From positions 1,364,001-1,428,000 of the forward strand of contig CAVQUX010000010.1 of NCBI GenBank assembly GCA_963716925.1: DNA of 64,000 nucleotides, read 5' to 3'. This DNA comes from DAISKN01 sp963716925. GTDB lineage: Bacteria; Acidobacteriota; Vicinamibacteria; Marinacidobacterales; SMYC01. The translations under genes were made by a program, and so were the position numbers. The notes beneath the pieces were generated by a model. That model was not told the origin of the DNA. It saw only the letters and a list, made by a program, of their open reading frames with translations, and made no database searches. Shown here in pieces: positions 53,565-62,767 of the stretch; position 1 is the stretch's first letter; each line of letters begins with the position of its first letter.

Positions 53565-56524
53565 ATGAACAGCTCCCGTCGTCTCGTTCGACTTCTCTGC
53601 GTTGGCTTTCGTCCTCGCTCGTACCGACACTGGCGCTCGCTCAAACGACGACGCTGTCGGGAACGGTGACGGACAACCAGGGGGGTGTCCTCCCGGGGGT
53701 CACCGTAACGGCTACGGAGACCAGCACCGGTCGGCAGCACGTTTCCGTCACCGACGCGAACGGCCAGTATCGTTTCCCCGTCCTGCCTGCGGGAACCTAC
53801 CGAGTCGACGCGGAGCTCTCGGGGTTCGCAAAGCTCACCGTCCCGGCCCTGGAGCTTCTCGTGGGACAGAGCGCGAGCGTTCCCCTGAAGATGGGTATCG
53901 CCGGGGTCGAGGAGACGATCACCGTGACCGGGGAGTCGCCCCTCGTGGACCTGCTCTCTTCGGAGATTGCCGGCAACGTCGACCGTCGCATGATGGAGGA
54001 GCTGCCCGTTCAGGGCCGGAACTGGATGGAGCTGTCGCTTCTTGTCAAGGGGGTCACCGGGAACGACACCTCCAACAACCGGCCGGGTGTGGTTCGCGAC
54101 GAGGCCTTTCAGCTCAATCTCGACGGGCAGCAGGTCACCCAGAGAGTCGCGAGCTCGTTCTTCGGCCAGCCCAAGTTCAGCCGCGAGGCGATCGCGGAGT
54201 TCGAGATCGTGACCAATCAGTTCGACATCACCCAGGGACGCTCCGCGGGAATGCAGGTCAACGCCATTACCCGGTCCGGGACCAACAACCTGGGCGGAAG
54301 CTTCTACGGCTACTTTCGCGACGATGCGCTGAACGCCGCCGACCACGTCTCGGGCACGGTGCTTCCCTTCCAGAACCAGCAGATCGGAGGCGCCATCGGC
54401 GGGCCGATCGTGAAGGACAAGGTACACTACTTCGTATCCTACGAGTACGAGCGCCAGCCCAATACGGTGTTCGTCCAGCCGCCCCTTCTTCCGGGACAGT
54501 CGTTCTCGATTCCCACGCCGCAGAAGCAGAACAGCCTCGTGGCCCGCGTCGATCACGCCGTGAGCGCGAACGATCAGCTGTCGTACCGGGTGTCCTACTG
54601 GGACTTCGAGACTCCCACCGATCTGCTCTCGACCGACCATCCCTCGAACGCGAGCGCGCGAACGCAGAATTCTCTCAACGTTCTCGGGACCTGGACCAAG
54701 CTCTGGTCGGCCGACAAGCTCACCGAGCTCAAGGTCGGGTACAACGGCTTCGAGTGGCAGAACCTTCTCGCCTACGGCTCCCAGGTGGCCGGGTGCTCCC
54801 AGGAGTTCGGATCGACCACGGATCAAACGACCTGTCAGGCCAACTACGTCTTCCCCGGCGGACTGACCATCGGCCCTCCTCGCAACTTCCCCCAGAGGTT
54901 CACGCAGGATCTTTTCTCCGCTCGGTTCCAGCTCAACTGGAGCAAGGGAACGCACGACATGAAGATCGGCGGCGAGTTCCTCAAGTGGCGGGACGGGGAC
55001 GAGTGGCACCTGCTGGAGCGCGGGGAGTTCATCTTCGACACCCGGCCCGCCGATCTGACCCGGCGGTTCCCCGAGGAGTGCGCCCTCGATCCCTCCTGCT
55101 GGGACGTCTCCGGGCTCGACTCCACCGTCAATCGCTTTCAGCAGAACGTGGGCAACTGGACCATCGACATCCCGCGGCCGACCTGGGCGATGTGGTTCGG
55201 AGATACGTGGATGGCGGCGAGCCACCTGACCATCAACTACGGTCTTCGCTGGGACGTCGACTGGGGGGCCCTGGCACCTCCGTTCGTGACCACGCAAATC
55301 CCGTTCGCGCTCGCGACGCCGGGGCGAGAGGCGGGGAGCCCTCTCTTCAAGAGCGATATCCGCGATCTCGACAACTTCGCCCCCCGTTTCGGCTTCGCCT
55401 ACGACGTCGGAGGAAAGGGCGATCTCGTCATCCGCGGCGGAACCGGACTCTTCTATACCATCAGCTCCTCGAACGTGACTTTCAGTCAGCAGTCGTTCAA
55501 TACCGAGCGCATCCTGGTGAACTCCTATCCGAACGATCGGCTCCCGGGTTTCCTCGACGATCCGACGCGGGGGGTCACGCCCGATGACGTCGTCAACGGC
55601 CGCGTGCCGCTCCCGCCGCAGTCGCCCCGGGTCATCGCCAGCAACTACGTGATGCCCTACAGCTGGCAGACCTCCATAGGATTCCAGAAACAGCTCGGGC
55701 CGGACATCGGCGTCGACGCCGACCTGGTGTACTGGAAGGGATATAACGAGCCGCGCGCCATCGACTACAACCAGTTCCTCGATCCCGCGACCGGCTACAC
55801 GCAGACCATCTCCCGCTTCGGCAGGCCCGACCCCCAGTTCACGTCGATCCAGTACATGGAGAGCACCGGCAAAATGGACTATGCCGCCCTCCAGACGGGG
55901 GCGCGCCGGCGCTTCAAGGACGACTTCCAGATAGGAGCGACCTGGACGCTGATGTTCATGAAGCACGACAACACCACGAGCTGGGGCTATTTTCCCAACA
56001 ACAGCTTCGATCCCGATGCGGACTGGGCGCGCGCGAACGATTTCCAGCGCAACACGCTGCGGATCAACGGCCTGTACAACTTCGGGTGGGGTTTCTCGGC
56101 ATCGGGCACGTACTACTACGGCTCGGGGAACTACTTCGCGAGTCAGATCTCCGGCAACCCGACGGGCAGAACCGTGAGCGAGAACCGGCTCAACAACGGG
56201 TCGGCACCCATTCCCGTGCGACCCGAGGTCGAGGATCGGTTCGAGGGACCCGAGGTGATCGGACTGGGAGCGGGAAACGAGGCGCCGCGGAACGCGCTGC
56301 GCGGCGAAGGCCTTCACCGCGTCGACGTGCGGCTCACCAAGGAGTTCGCGTTCGGCGGAGTGCGGATCTCGGGTATCGCGGAGGTCTTCAACCTTTTCAA
56401 CCACGCGAACTTCGGCTCGTACAACAACGTCATCAACACGACGACCTTCGGCGATCCGCGGCAGAACATCGCCATCGCCTACGGTCCTCGCTCGGCGCAG
56501 TTCGCGTTCCGGGTCGACTTCTAG
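53565..56524 (+). CDS. TonB-dependent receptor with carboxypeptidase-regulatory-like domain, frameshifted leader
   Basis: A large outer-membrane receptor of about 985 residues. The expected start at 53565 (MNSSRRLVRLLCVGF) has GAGG upstream, but the leader changes frame twice before LVPTLALAQTTTLSGTVTDN. The CarboxypepD_reg-like domain follows (GGVLPGVTVTATETSTGRQH), then the plug (GNVDRRMMEELPVQGRNWME, GMQVNAITRSGTNNLGGSFY) and a barrel that ends with FGPRSAQFAFRVDF-type residues. The frame is open from 53336, but nothing before 53565 looks like protein. It is followed by a palindromic repeat and then the SelA-like/PIG-L operon, whose substrate it may import. Confidence 0.85.
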
Positions 56525-56529
56525 CTCGA

Positions 56530-56620
56530 CTCGAGAGGGGGAGGAGTCTTAACGCAAAGACGCAAAGACGCGAAGCCGCAAGGAAGAAATATTTCTTTGC
56601 GTCCTTGCGGCTTTGCGTTC
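56530..56620. repeat. Intergenic palindromic repeat, long copy
   Basis: Contains AACGCAAAG followed by ACGCAAAG (56551-56567), then GCCGCAAGG, the perfect palindrome AAGAAATATTTCTT, and the inverted arm CCTTGCGGCTTTGCGTT. Folded, it makes a long interrupted hairpin. It lies directly after the TonB receptor stop. A shorter copy with the same outer flanks is at 60157-60209. Confidence 0.7.
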
Positions 56621-56691
56621 TCTTCCCTCGTCCCGTCGTATGGACCAGGAAGTTTCTCTGGATTCGTTCGCGAAATCGAGGGAAGGACGTC

Positions 56692-57961
56692 ATGCGAATC
56701 AAAGAAGCGAACAGCCGCCAATCGATCTGGAGCCGCCGTGAGTTCGTCGGAAGCGGCGCCGTCGCAACTTTCCTGGGCGCCCTCGGCATCGGCCGCATCG
56801 CCGACGCATCGGGTCTGCGGCGTCCGGGAACCAAGGAGAGCATCTATACCCGTTTGCTCGGAGTCCGCCCCCACCTTGCCGGGCACGGCCACACGACGGT
56901 CTACGGCGGCTCGCGGATGCCGCCCGAGGTCCTGCGGGCGATGGCCGAGGCGAACGAGGAGTTCGTGGACATGCACGAGCTCTTCGACGCGGCGGGCCGC
57001 CGCGTGGCGGAGGTGACCGGAGCCGAGGCGGGACTGGTGACGTCGGGCTCGTTCGCCGCTCTCACCATGGGCGCCGCGGCCTGCCTCACGGGGACGGACG
57101 AGGAACGAATCCAGGCGCTTCCGCAGGTCACCTGGCCGAAGCGAGAGTGCTTGATGCAAAAGGCCCACCGCTTCTCCTACGATCGCGCTTATCGGGTGGC
57201 GGGAATGACCCTCGTCGAAGTCGAGACGCGGGAGGAGCTCGCGAAAGGCTATTCACGAGAACACCGCGATGCTGAGCGGGCTCGCCAGCTGGGAGCGAAA
57301 GCACGATCGCGGGCCCGAGGTCATGCTTCCCGAGGAAATCATCGCTCTCGGAAAGAAAGCGGGCGTACCGGTCTTCATCGACGCGGCCTCCGAGCTTCCC
57401 CCGGCCGCCAATCTGACGCGCTACGTGGAGATGGGCGCGGACCTGGTCGCGCTCTCCGGCGGAAAGGGAATCCGCGGCCCCCAGGGAACCGGGATCCTCG
57501 TGGGCCGAAAGGACCTCATCGAGGCGGCGCGGCTCAACGCCTTTCCCTACAGCAACCTCGGCCGGGGAATGAAGGTGGGGAAGGAAGAGGTGATAGGGCT
57601 CATCGTCGCCCTCAACCGCTTCGTGGAGCTCGACCACGAGGCGTACTGGGAGGAGTGGACGAGAACCGCCATGTACGTTAGCGAAGCCCTACAGGACGTT
57701 CCCGGACTCTCCGCGGAATACGTGCCCGCACGCCTTACTCCCCTGGGCTACGACTGCGTGAGGCTCACCTGGGATCCGGAACGGATTCCCCTGACGCGCG
57801 ACGAGGTGGTTCAAATGCTTCGGGACGGCGAGCCTCGCATCGTCTACGACGGCGAATTCTTCATCACCCGGAACCTGGAGAACGGCGAGGAAGTCCTCGC
57901 CGCGCGCCGCCTTCGCGAGTTCTTTCGAGAGGAAGCGCCGCGAGCCCGGAGGGCGGGATGA
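56692..57961 (+). CDS. Tat-exported SelA-like PLP enzyme (second), one frameshift
   Basis: A close relative of the enzyme at 42812, about 422 residues after repair. The Tat motif is WSRREFVGSG at about 13-22. Nearly every block matches its paralogue: LLGVRPHLAGHGHTTVYGGS, SRMPPEVLRAMAEANEEFVD, AGLVTSGSFAALTMGAAACL, GVPVFIDAASELPPAANLTR and the lysine-bearing LSGGKGIRGPQGTGI. Near 57250 the frame shifts between VEVETREELA and KAIHENTAMLSGLASW, so as written only the first half is made, followed by an unrelated tail. The ATG at 56692 has GGAAGGA. Its stop overlaps the start of the third SelA-like gene (ATGA), so the two subunits may pair. Confidence 0.83.
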
Positions 57962-59172
57962 CGGAAATGCCCGCTCTCAGCCGTCGTCAACTCCTTCGCG
58001 CCAGTCTGGCCGCGCCGCTTCTAGCCGTCCCGTCGAAGGAGGCCACGTCTCGCGATTCCATCTACAGGAAGCTCGGGGTCCGCACCTACATCAACGCCTA
58101 CGGCACGCTGACGACGCTCGGCGGCACGTTGATGCTTCCCGAGGTCAAGCGAGCGATGGAGGAGGCATCGCAGCACTTCATCCAGTTCCACGACTTGCAG
58201 GCCAAAGTAGGTCGGCGGCTGGCCGAGCTCACGGGGGCGGAGGCGGCGTTCGTCACCTCGGGTGCCTCGGCTTCGCTCTGCCTCGCGACCTGCGCGGTCA
58301 CCGCGGGAGGAGCCCCGGACAAGATCGATCGACTCCCGCGCCTGGATGGAATGAAGAGCGAGATCGTCATCCAGAAAGCTCATCGAAATTCGTACGATCA
58401 CGCGTTCCGCATGGTCGGCGTCACTCTCGTCGACGTCGAGACCGCCGCCGAGACGCGGGCCGCGATCGGCCCGAAGACGGCGGCGCTCGCGATGGTGCTC
58501 AGCCACAACTCGCTCGGCCACAAGGTCTCCCTCGAGGAGATGATCGCGATAGCCCACGAGGCGAATCTCCCCTTGATCCTCGACGCCGCGGCCGAGCTCC
58601 CCCCGGCCGAGAACCTTCGCAAGTTCGTGGCGATGGGAGCCGATCTGGTGGCTTTCAGCGGCGGCAAGAATCTGCGCGGGCCGCAGTGCAGCGGATTGCT
58701 GCTGGGACGGAAGGACTTGATCGAGGCCGCTTACGCGAACAGCGCGCCTCACAACCGCTTCGCGCGCATCGCGAAAGTGGGCAAGGAGGAGATCGTGGGT
58801 ATCCTCACCGCGGTCGAGATCTATCTGAAGCAGCGCGACCACGAAGCCGAGCGCAGGGAGCACCATGCCATGCTCGAGCGCGTCGCCCGGCGCCTCGAAG
58901 GATTGGACAAGGTCGTCACCGAGTACGCGACGAACGACGACTACAGCCATTCGCCGAGGCTGACGGTGCAGTGGGACGAAAAGGCCCTGGGGCTGAGCCT
59001 CGATCAGGTGATGGAAGAGCTCGAGGAGGGAGAGCCCGGCATCATCGCGACCGACATGACGAAGTACGAGCCGGCATGGAAGGGTGTGGGCATATTCCCT
59101 TACAACCTGCGTCCGGGCGAAGAGATCATCGTGGCGGATCGCCTCAGGGAAATCCTCGGCCGGCGAGGGTAG
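57958..59172 (+). CDS. Tat-exported SelA-like PLP enzyme (third)
   Basis: A 404-residue fold-type I PLP enzyme, more distant from the other two. The Tat motif LSRRQLLRAS is at 7-16, with the hydrophobic stretch LAAPLLAVPS. The substrate-side N-terminus reads YRKLGVRTYINAYGTLTTLG, the classic start of SelA-like lyases. The PLP aspartate is in LPLILDAAAELPP and the lysine is K237 in FSGGKNLRGPQCSG. A C-terminal EEGEPGIIATDMTKYEP segment is also family-typical. It is translationally coupled to the second SelA-like gene and two bases ahead of the PIG-L gene. It is intact, so it may be functional on its own. Confidence 0.88.
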   Translation: MTEMPALSRRQLLRASLAAPLLAVPSKEATSRDSIYRKLGVRTYINAYGTLTTLGGTLMLPEVKRAMEEASQHFIQFHDLQAKVGRRLAELTGAEAAFVTSGASASLCLATCAVTAGGAPDKIDRLPRLDGMKSEIVIQKAHRNSYDHAFRMVGVTLVDVETAAETRAAIGPKTAALAMVLSHNSLGHKVSLEEMIAIAHEANLPLILDAAAELPPAENLRKFVAMGADLVAFSGGKNLRGPQCSGLLLGRKDLIEAAYANSAPHNRFARIAKVGKEEIVGILTAVEIYLKQRDHEAERREHHAMLERVARRLEGLDKVVTEYATNDDYSHSPRLTVQWDEKALGLSLDQVMEELEEGEPGIIATDMTKYEPAWKGVGIFPYNLRPGEEIIVADRLREILGRRG

Positions 59173-59174
59173 CG

Positions 59175-60155
59175 GTGAATCGGCGGCAGTTTCTCCGGAG
59201 CTCGATGGCTTCGGCGCCGCTCCTGGGCTCGGGCGCCCAGAGGAGCCCGGTTCCTCGCGAGCCGGTTTCCGGAGGCACGGCGGGGCTCTCCTACGACCTG
59301 GAAATCGAGATCGAGCGGAGGCGTCAGGGAAGACCCCACGCCGGCAAGATGCTGGCCGCCATCCAGCCTCACTGTGACGACGTGCCCATCTTCGCCGGGG
59401 GCACGGTTTTGAAGCTCATCGACGAGGGTTATCGCGGGATCCTGATCAACCTGTCCGACGACTCGATGGCGGGCGCCGGAAGCTCCATCGGCGACCTCAC
59501 CTTGAAGAACGAGAACGACACCCGCGAGGTGGCGCGGCGCCTGGGGCTCGAGGAGGTGTTCTTCCTCAACTATCCCAATCACGGAATGGACGGCTGGTCA
59601 CTGCTCGAGATGCGCGCTCGCTTGATTTTCATCTTCCGGCTGATGAAGGTCGATACCGTCCTCAGCTACGATCCCTCCGCGCTCTACGAGCGGAACCCCG
59701 ACCATACCGTCGCCGCCAAGGCCATCGAATCCGCCTGCTGGATGTCTCGGTCCGAATGGGACTATCCCGAGCACTTCAAAGCCGGCCTCACCCCGCACGG
59801 TCCTCAGGACAAGTACTACTTCGCCCGCGGACCGCAGCTCGTGAACCGCGTGGTGGACACGAGCGACTACATCGAAGCCAAGGTTCACTGCAACCTCGCC
59901 AACCTGACCCAGGGACCCGCGGGCAACCAGGGGGCTCGCCTCAGGCGCCGACTCGCCGACGAGGGTCGCCGCCTTCCGATTCTGGGCGACGACGATGACA
60001 CCGCGAACCGCGCCTACACTCTGCATATCGCGCTCCGGCGGGATCGGCTGCGGGGGATGCCGCACGGTCTTTCTTACGCCGAGCTGTTTCATTACGACCC
60101 GCCCGACGACTCCTACGAAGAAGACTACGTGCGGGAGAACTCGATACCTCTCTGA
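59175..60155 (+). CDS. Tat-exported PIG-L family deacetylase
   Basis: A 326-residue zinc-dependent deacetylase of the PIG-L/LmbE family, which removes acetyl groups from N-acetylglucosamine-type substrates. The GTG at 59175 gives a strong Tat motif at the very start (NRRQFLRSSMASA). The metal site is AAIQPHCDDVPIFAGGT, where H66 and D68/D69 take the place of the usual AHPDD, with the distal histidine in ERNPDHTVAAKAIES. The middle has LINLSDDSMAGAG and LGLEEVFFLNYPNHGMDGWS as in active members. It is the last gene of the SelA-like pair operon. Together they suggest deacetylation followed by PLP chemistry on an amino compound in the periplasm. Confidence 0.88.
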   Translation: MNRRQFLRSSMASAPLLGSGAQRSPVPREPVSGGTAGLSYDLEIEIERRRQGRPHAGKMLAAIQPHCDDVPIFAGGTVLKLIDEGYRGILINLSDDSMAGAGSSIGDLTLKNENDTREVARRLGLEEVFFLNYPNHGMDGWSLLEMRARLIFIFRLMKVDTVLSYDPSALYERNPDHTVAAKAIESACWMSRSEWDYPEHFKAGLTPHGPQDKYYFARGPQLVNRVVDTSDYIEAKVHCNLANLTQGPAGNQGARLRRRLADEGRRLPILGDDDDTANRAYTLHIALRRDRLRGMPHGLSYAELFHYDPPDDSYEEDYVRENSIPL

Positions 60156-60156
60156 C

Positions 60157-60209
60157 CTCGAGGGGGGAAGAGTTCTAACGCAAAGGCGCGTCCTTGCGTC
60201 TTCGCGTTC
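60157..60209. repeat. Intergenic palindromic repeat, short copy
   Basis: Shares the outer flanks of the repeat at 56530 (CTCGAG then a G-run, GAGT, TAACGCAAAG, and on the other side GCGTCCTTGCG and GCGTTC) but lacks about 35 bases of the interior, including the AT-rich palindrome. It begins right after the PIG-L stop. The two copies therefore bracket the operon. Confidence 0.65.
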
Positions 60210-60268
60210 CTTTCCCCTCTTCCGGTTGTCTAGCCAAGGCGTATCTCCGCGGTTTGTGCTCTTCCTTT

Positions 60269-62731
60269 CTACTCCTGCCGTAATACCACCGCGGGGTCGG
60301 TTCGCATCGCTCGCCTTGCGGGAAGCCAGCTCGCGAGGATAGCGATGACGGTGAGCACCAGGGGAACGACGAGCAGCGTTCCCGGATCGCCCGCCTCGAT
60401 GCCGAACAGAAGTCCCGTGAGCAGGCGTCCGGATGCCAGCGCTCCCGCGAACCCCAGGGCAATACCGGCCAGCACCAGGACCGCGCCGTGGCGGAGGACG
60501 AAGCGCGCGATACCGGAGGACGTCGACCCGAGGGCGAGCCGGAGCCCGATCTCGCGCCGGCGGCAGCTCACGGCATAAGAGATGACGCCATAGACTCCGA
60601 GAGCGCCCAGAACCAGGGCCATCACCGCGAACCCCGCCGCCAGGAACATCGTGAAACGCTGTACCGATCGAGCATCCCGCGCGTAGTCCTCGAGAGGGCG
60701 GACGCGCGAGATCGCCAGGTCCTTGTCGAGTGCCGCGAGCTCCCGCCGAACGGGGTCGAGGATCGCTTCAGGATTCCCTTGCGAGCGCACCGCGAGACCC
60801 ATCTGATTGCGCGCTCCCTGAGCGAAAGGAACGAAGAACTGTTCCCGGACCTCGAATCGCGGATCGTGATGGCGCATGTGCTTCACCACCCCGACGACCT
60901 CGGCCCAGACGGTCACGAACCCCGTCTCCTTGTTGACCTGGACCTGGAGCTCCTGACCCACGGCGCGCGCGCCCGGCCAGGCTCTGTCAGCAAGGCGCTC
61001 ATCGACGATGACCACGGGGCGGCTTTCCGCGTCGTCCTCGGCGTCGAACCATCGTCCGTCGACGAGTTTCGAGCGTACCGCCGCGAAATAGCCGGGCGTC
61101 ACCACGCGCCCGTCCGCCTCGTTCGTCTCTCCCTCCGACTTCTCCGAGCTCCGCAGGCGGTAGGGAGACGACCAGTTCGGGAGGTCGGAGAGCGGCAGCT
61201 GGTTGATGGCGCCCGCGGCGACGACGCCTCCGATCTCATGGAGGCGGCGCTCGAGCTCGCGAGTGAAGTTGCCGAGCTCGACCCCGGTCCCGTAGCGCTG
61301 GCGAGGGAGGGTGAGCTCCATCGTGAGAACGCCGCCGGTCTCGAAGCCCATGTCGACTCTCTCGAGCCGCTTGAGGGTATGAAACGACAGCGTGGCGCCC
61401 ACCGTGAGCACGAACGCGAGAGCGAGCTCCGCGACCACGAGCACGTTCCGCCCCCGCTGACCGCTTCCGCCCACGGCGCGGCTCGTCGATCGAAGGGCGG
61501 TTGCGAGCTCCCGCCTTCTCAACGCCGCCACGGGAGCGAGCCCGAAGAGAATCCCGCAGACCAGGCTCGCTCCGAAGGCGAGCCCCAGGACCAGCGGATC
61601 GGCGCCGATGGCCTCGGGACGAGGAAGGCTTCCGGGCGCGAGAGCGAGCAGCGGCCCGAGGGCGAGGACTCCGAGAGCGAGACCGCCGACGCCCCCCGCC
61701 GCCGCCAGAACGAGGCTTTCGGTCAGGAGTTGGAGTGCCAACTGCCGCCTCGACGCTCCGAGGGCGGTGCGAAGAAGCATCTCCTCCTCCCTTTGCGCCG
61801 CGCGGGCGAGAAGGAGGTTTGCGACGTTGGCGCAGGTGATGAGGAGCAGGAATCCCGTTCCCGCGAGGAGCGCCAGGATGACGGGACGCGCGCGGCCGAT
61901 GGCGTCGCCTTTCAGGGAGACCACGTTGAACGCTCGACCGGTCGCGGCGTACTCGGAAAACTCGGATTGGACCTGTTCGCCGATGGCGCGAATCTCCTCC
62001 CGGGCCTCGTCGAGCGTCGCCGCGGGCCGCAGGCGACCGATGGTGCGCAAATAGTAGAGCGTCCGCGGCGCCGCGGCGAGATTGCCGGTGAAGGGAACGT
62101 AGACGTCGGGGTCGGTCGCGACACCGGCGTCGCTCGGCATCACCAGACGGAAGGCGGCGGGAAGGACACCGACCACGGTAAAGGTGCCGCCTCCGAATCC
62201 CCAACCGCCGTCGATGCGGACGTTTCTCCCCAGAACCGAAGGGTCACCCCCGAAGCGCCGCCGCCAGAGCTCCTCGCTCAGGAGGACCGATTGACCTACG
62301 GCCGGTCGCTCTTCCTCGGGTCCGAAGCTCCGTCCCAGGATCGGTTCGGCGCCGAGCATCGCAGGAAAGTTCCAGGTGACCCGGGCGAGGCGCACCGTCT
62401 GCGGTTCGTTCTCTTCCACGAGCGCTCCCGTCGTCGTCCAGATCGAGGCGAACTCTTCGAACGACTTGCTGCGGGCCCGCAGGTCCTCGAGCTCGGGACC
62501 GGAGATCGGATAGCGGACGAAGCCCGACCGCGGCATCTCCGACCAGATGAGCGCGAGACGATCGGAGTCCCGGTAGGGGAGCGGATCCAGGAGAACCCCC
62601 TTGGTGACGCTCAAGATGGCGGTGCTCGCCCCGATACCCAGAGCGAGGGTCAGCGCGGCGAGGAGGGTGACGCGGGCGTTCTTGAACATCGCTCGAATAG
62701 CGATCCGCACGTCCATGGCGAGGGTATGCAT
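60269..62731 (-). CDS. ADOP-type MacB-like ABC transporter permease
   Basis: An intact 820-residue permease with two FtsX domains and two MacB-type periplasmic cores. The N-terminus has the ADOP pattern MDVRIAIRAMFKNARVTLLAALTLALGIG, then the periplasmic core with LARVTWNFPAMLGAEPILGRSF. The middle helices include LLITCANVANLLLARAAQREEEMLLRTALGASRRQ in blocks. The C-terminal domain ends VLASWLPARRAMRTDPAVVLRQE-like, as in the family. GGAGG precedes the ATG at 62731. It follows the partial permease by 36 bases on the same strand. No ATPase or membrane-fusion gene is in view. Such permeases may move lipids, peptides or macrolide-like compounds. Confidence 0.9.
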   Translation of the reverse strand: MHTLAMDVRIAIRAMFKNARVTLLAALTLALGIGASTAILSVTKGVLLDPLPYRDSDRLALIWSEMPRSGFVRYPISGPELEDLRARSKSFEEFASIWTTTGALVEENEPQTVRLARVTWNFPAMLGAEPILGRSFGPEEERPAVGQSVLLSEELWRRRFGGDPSVLGRNVRIDGGWGFGGGTFTVVGVLPAAFRLVMPSDAGVATDPDVYVPFTGNLAAAPRTLYYLRTIGRLRPAATLDEAREEIRAIGEQVQSEFSEYAATGRAFNVVSLKGDAIGRARPVILALLAGTGFLLLITCANVANLLLARAAQREEEMLLRTALGASRRQLALQLLTESLVLAAAGGVGGLALGVLALGPLLALAPGSLPRPEAIGADPLVLGLAFGASLVCGILFGLAPVAALRRRELATALRSTSRAVGGSGQRGRNVLVVAELALAFVLTVGATLSFHTLKRLERVDMGFETGGVLTMELTLPRQRYGTGVELGNFTRELERRLHEIGGVVAAGAINQLPLSDLPNWSSPYRLRSSEKSEGETNEADGRVVTPGYFAAVRSKLVDGRWFDAEDDAESRPVVIVDERLADRAWPGARAVGQELQVQVNKETGFVTVWAEVVGVVKHMRHHDPRFEVREQFFVPFAQGARNQMGLAVRSQGNPEAILDPVRRELAALDKDLAISRVRPLEDYARDARSVQRFTMFLAAGFAVMALVLGALGVYGVISYAVSCRRREIGLRLALGSTSSGIARFVLRHGAVLVLAGIALGFAGALASGRLLTGLLFGIEAGDPGTLLVVPLVLTVIAILASWLPARRAMRTDPAVVLRQE

Positions 62732-62767
62732 TTCGACCTCCGTCGGACCCCCATCGTGGTCCCGCGA

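Noticed and set aside
53540..56404. A 954-codon open frame antisense to the TonB receptor
   Set aside because: It has no family motif, is full of charged and low-complexity stretches, and mirrors a clean receptor gene. High GC content leaves antisense frames open.
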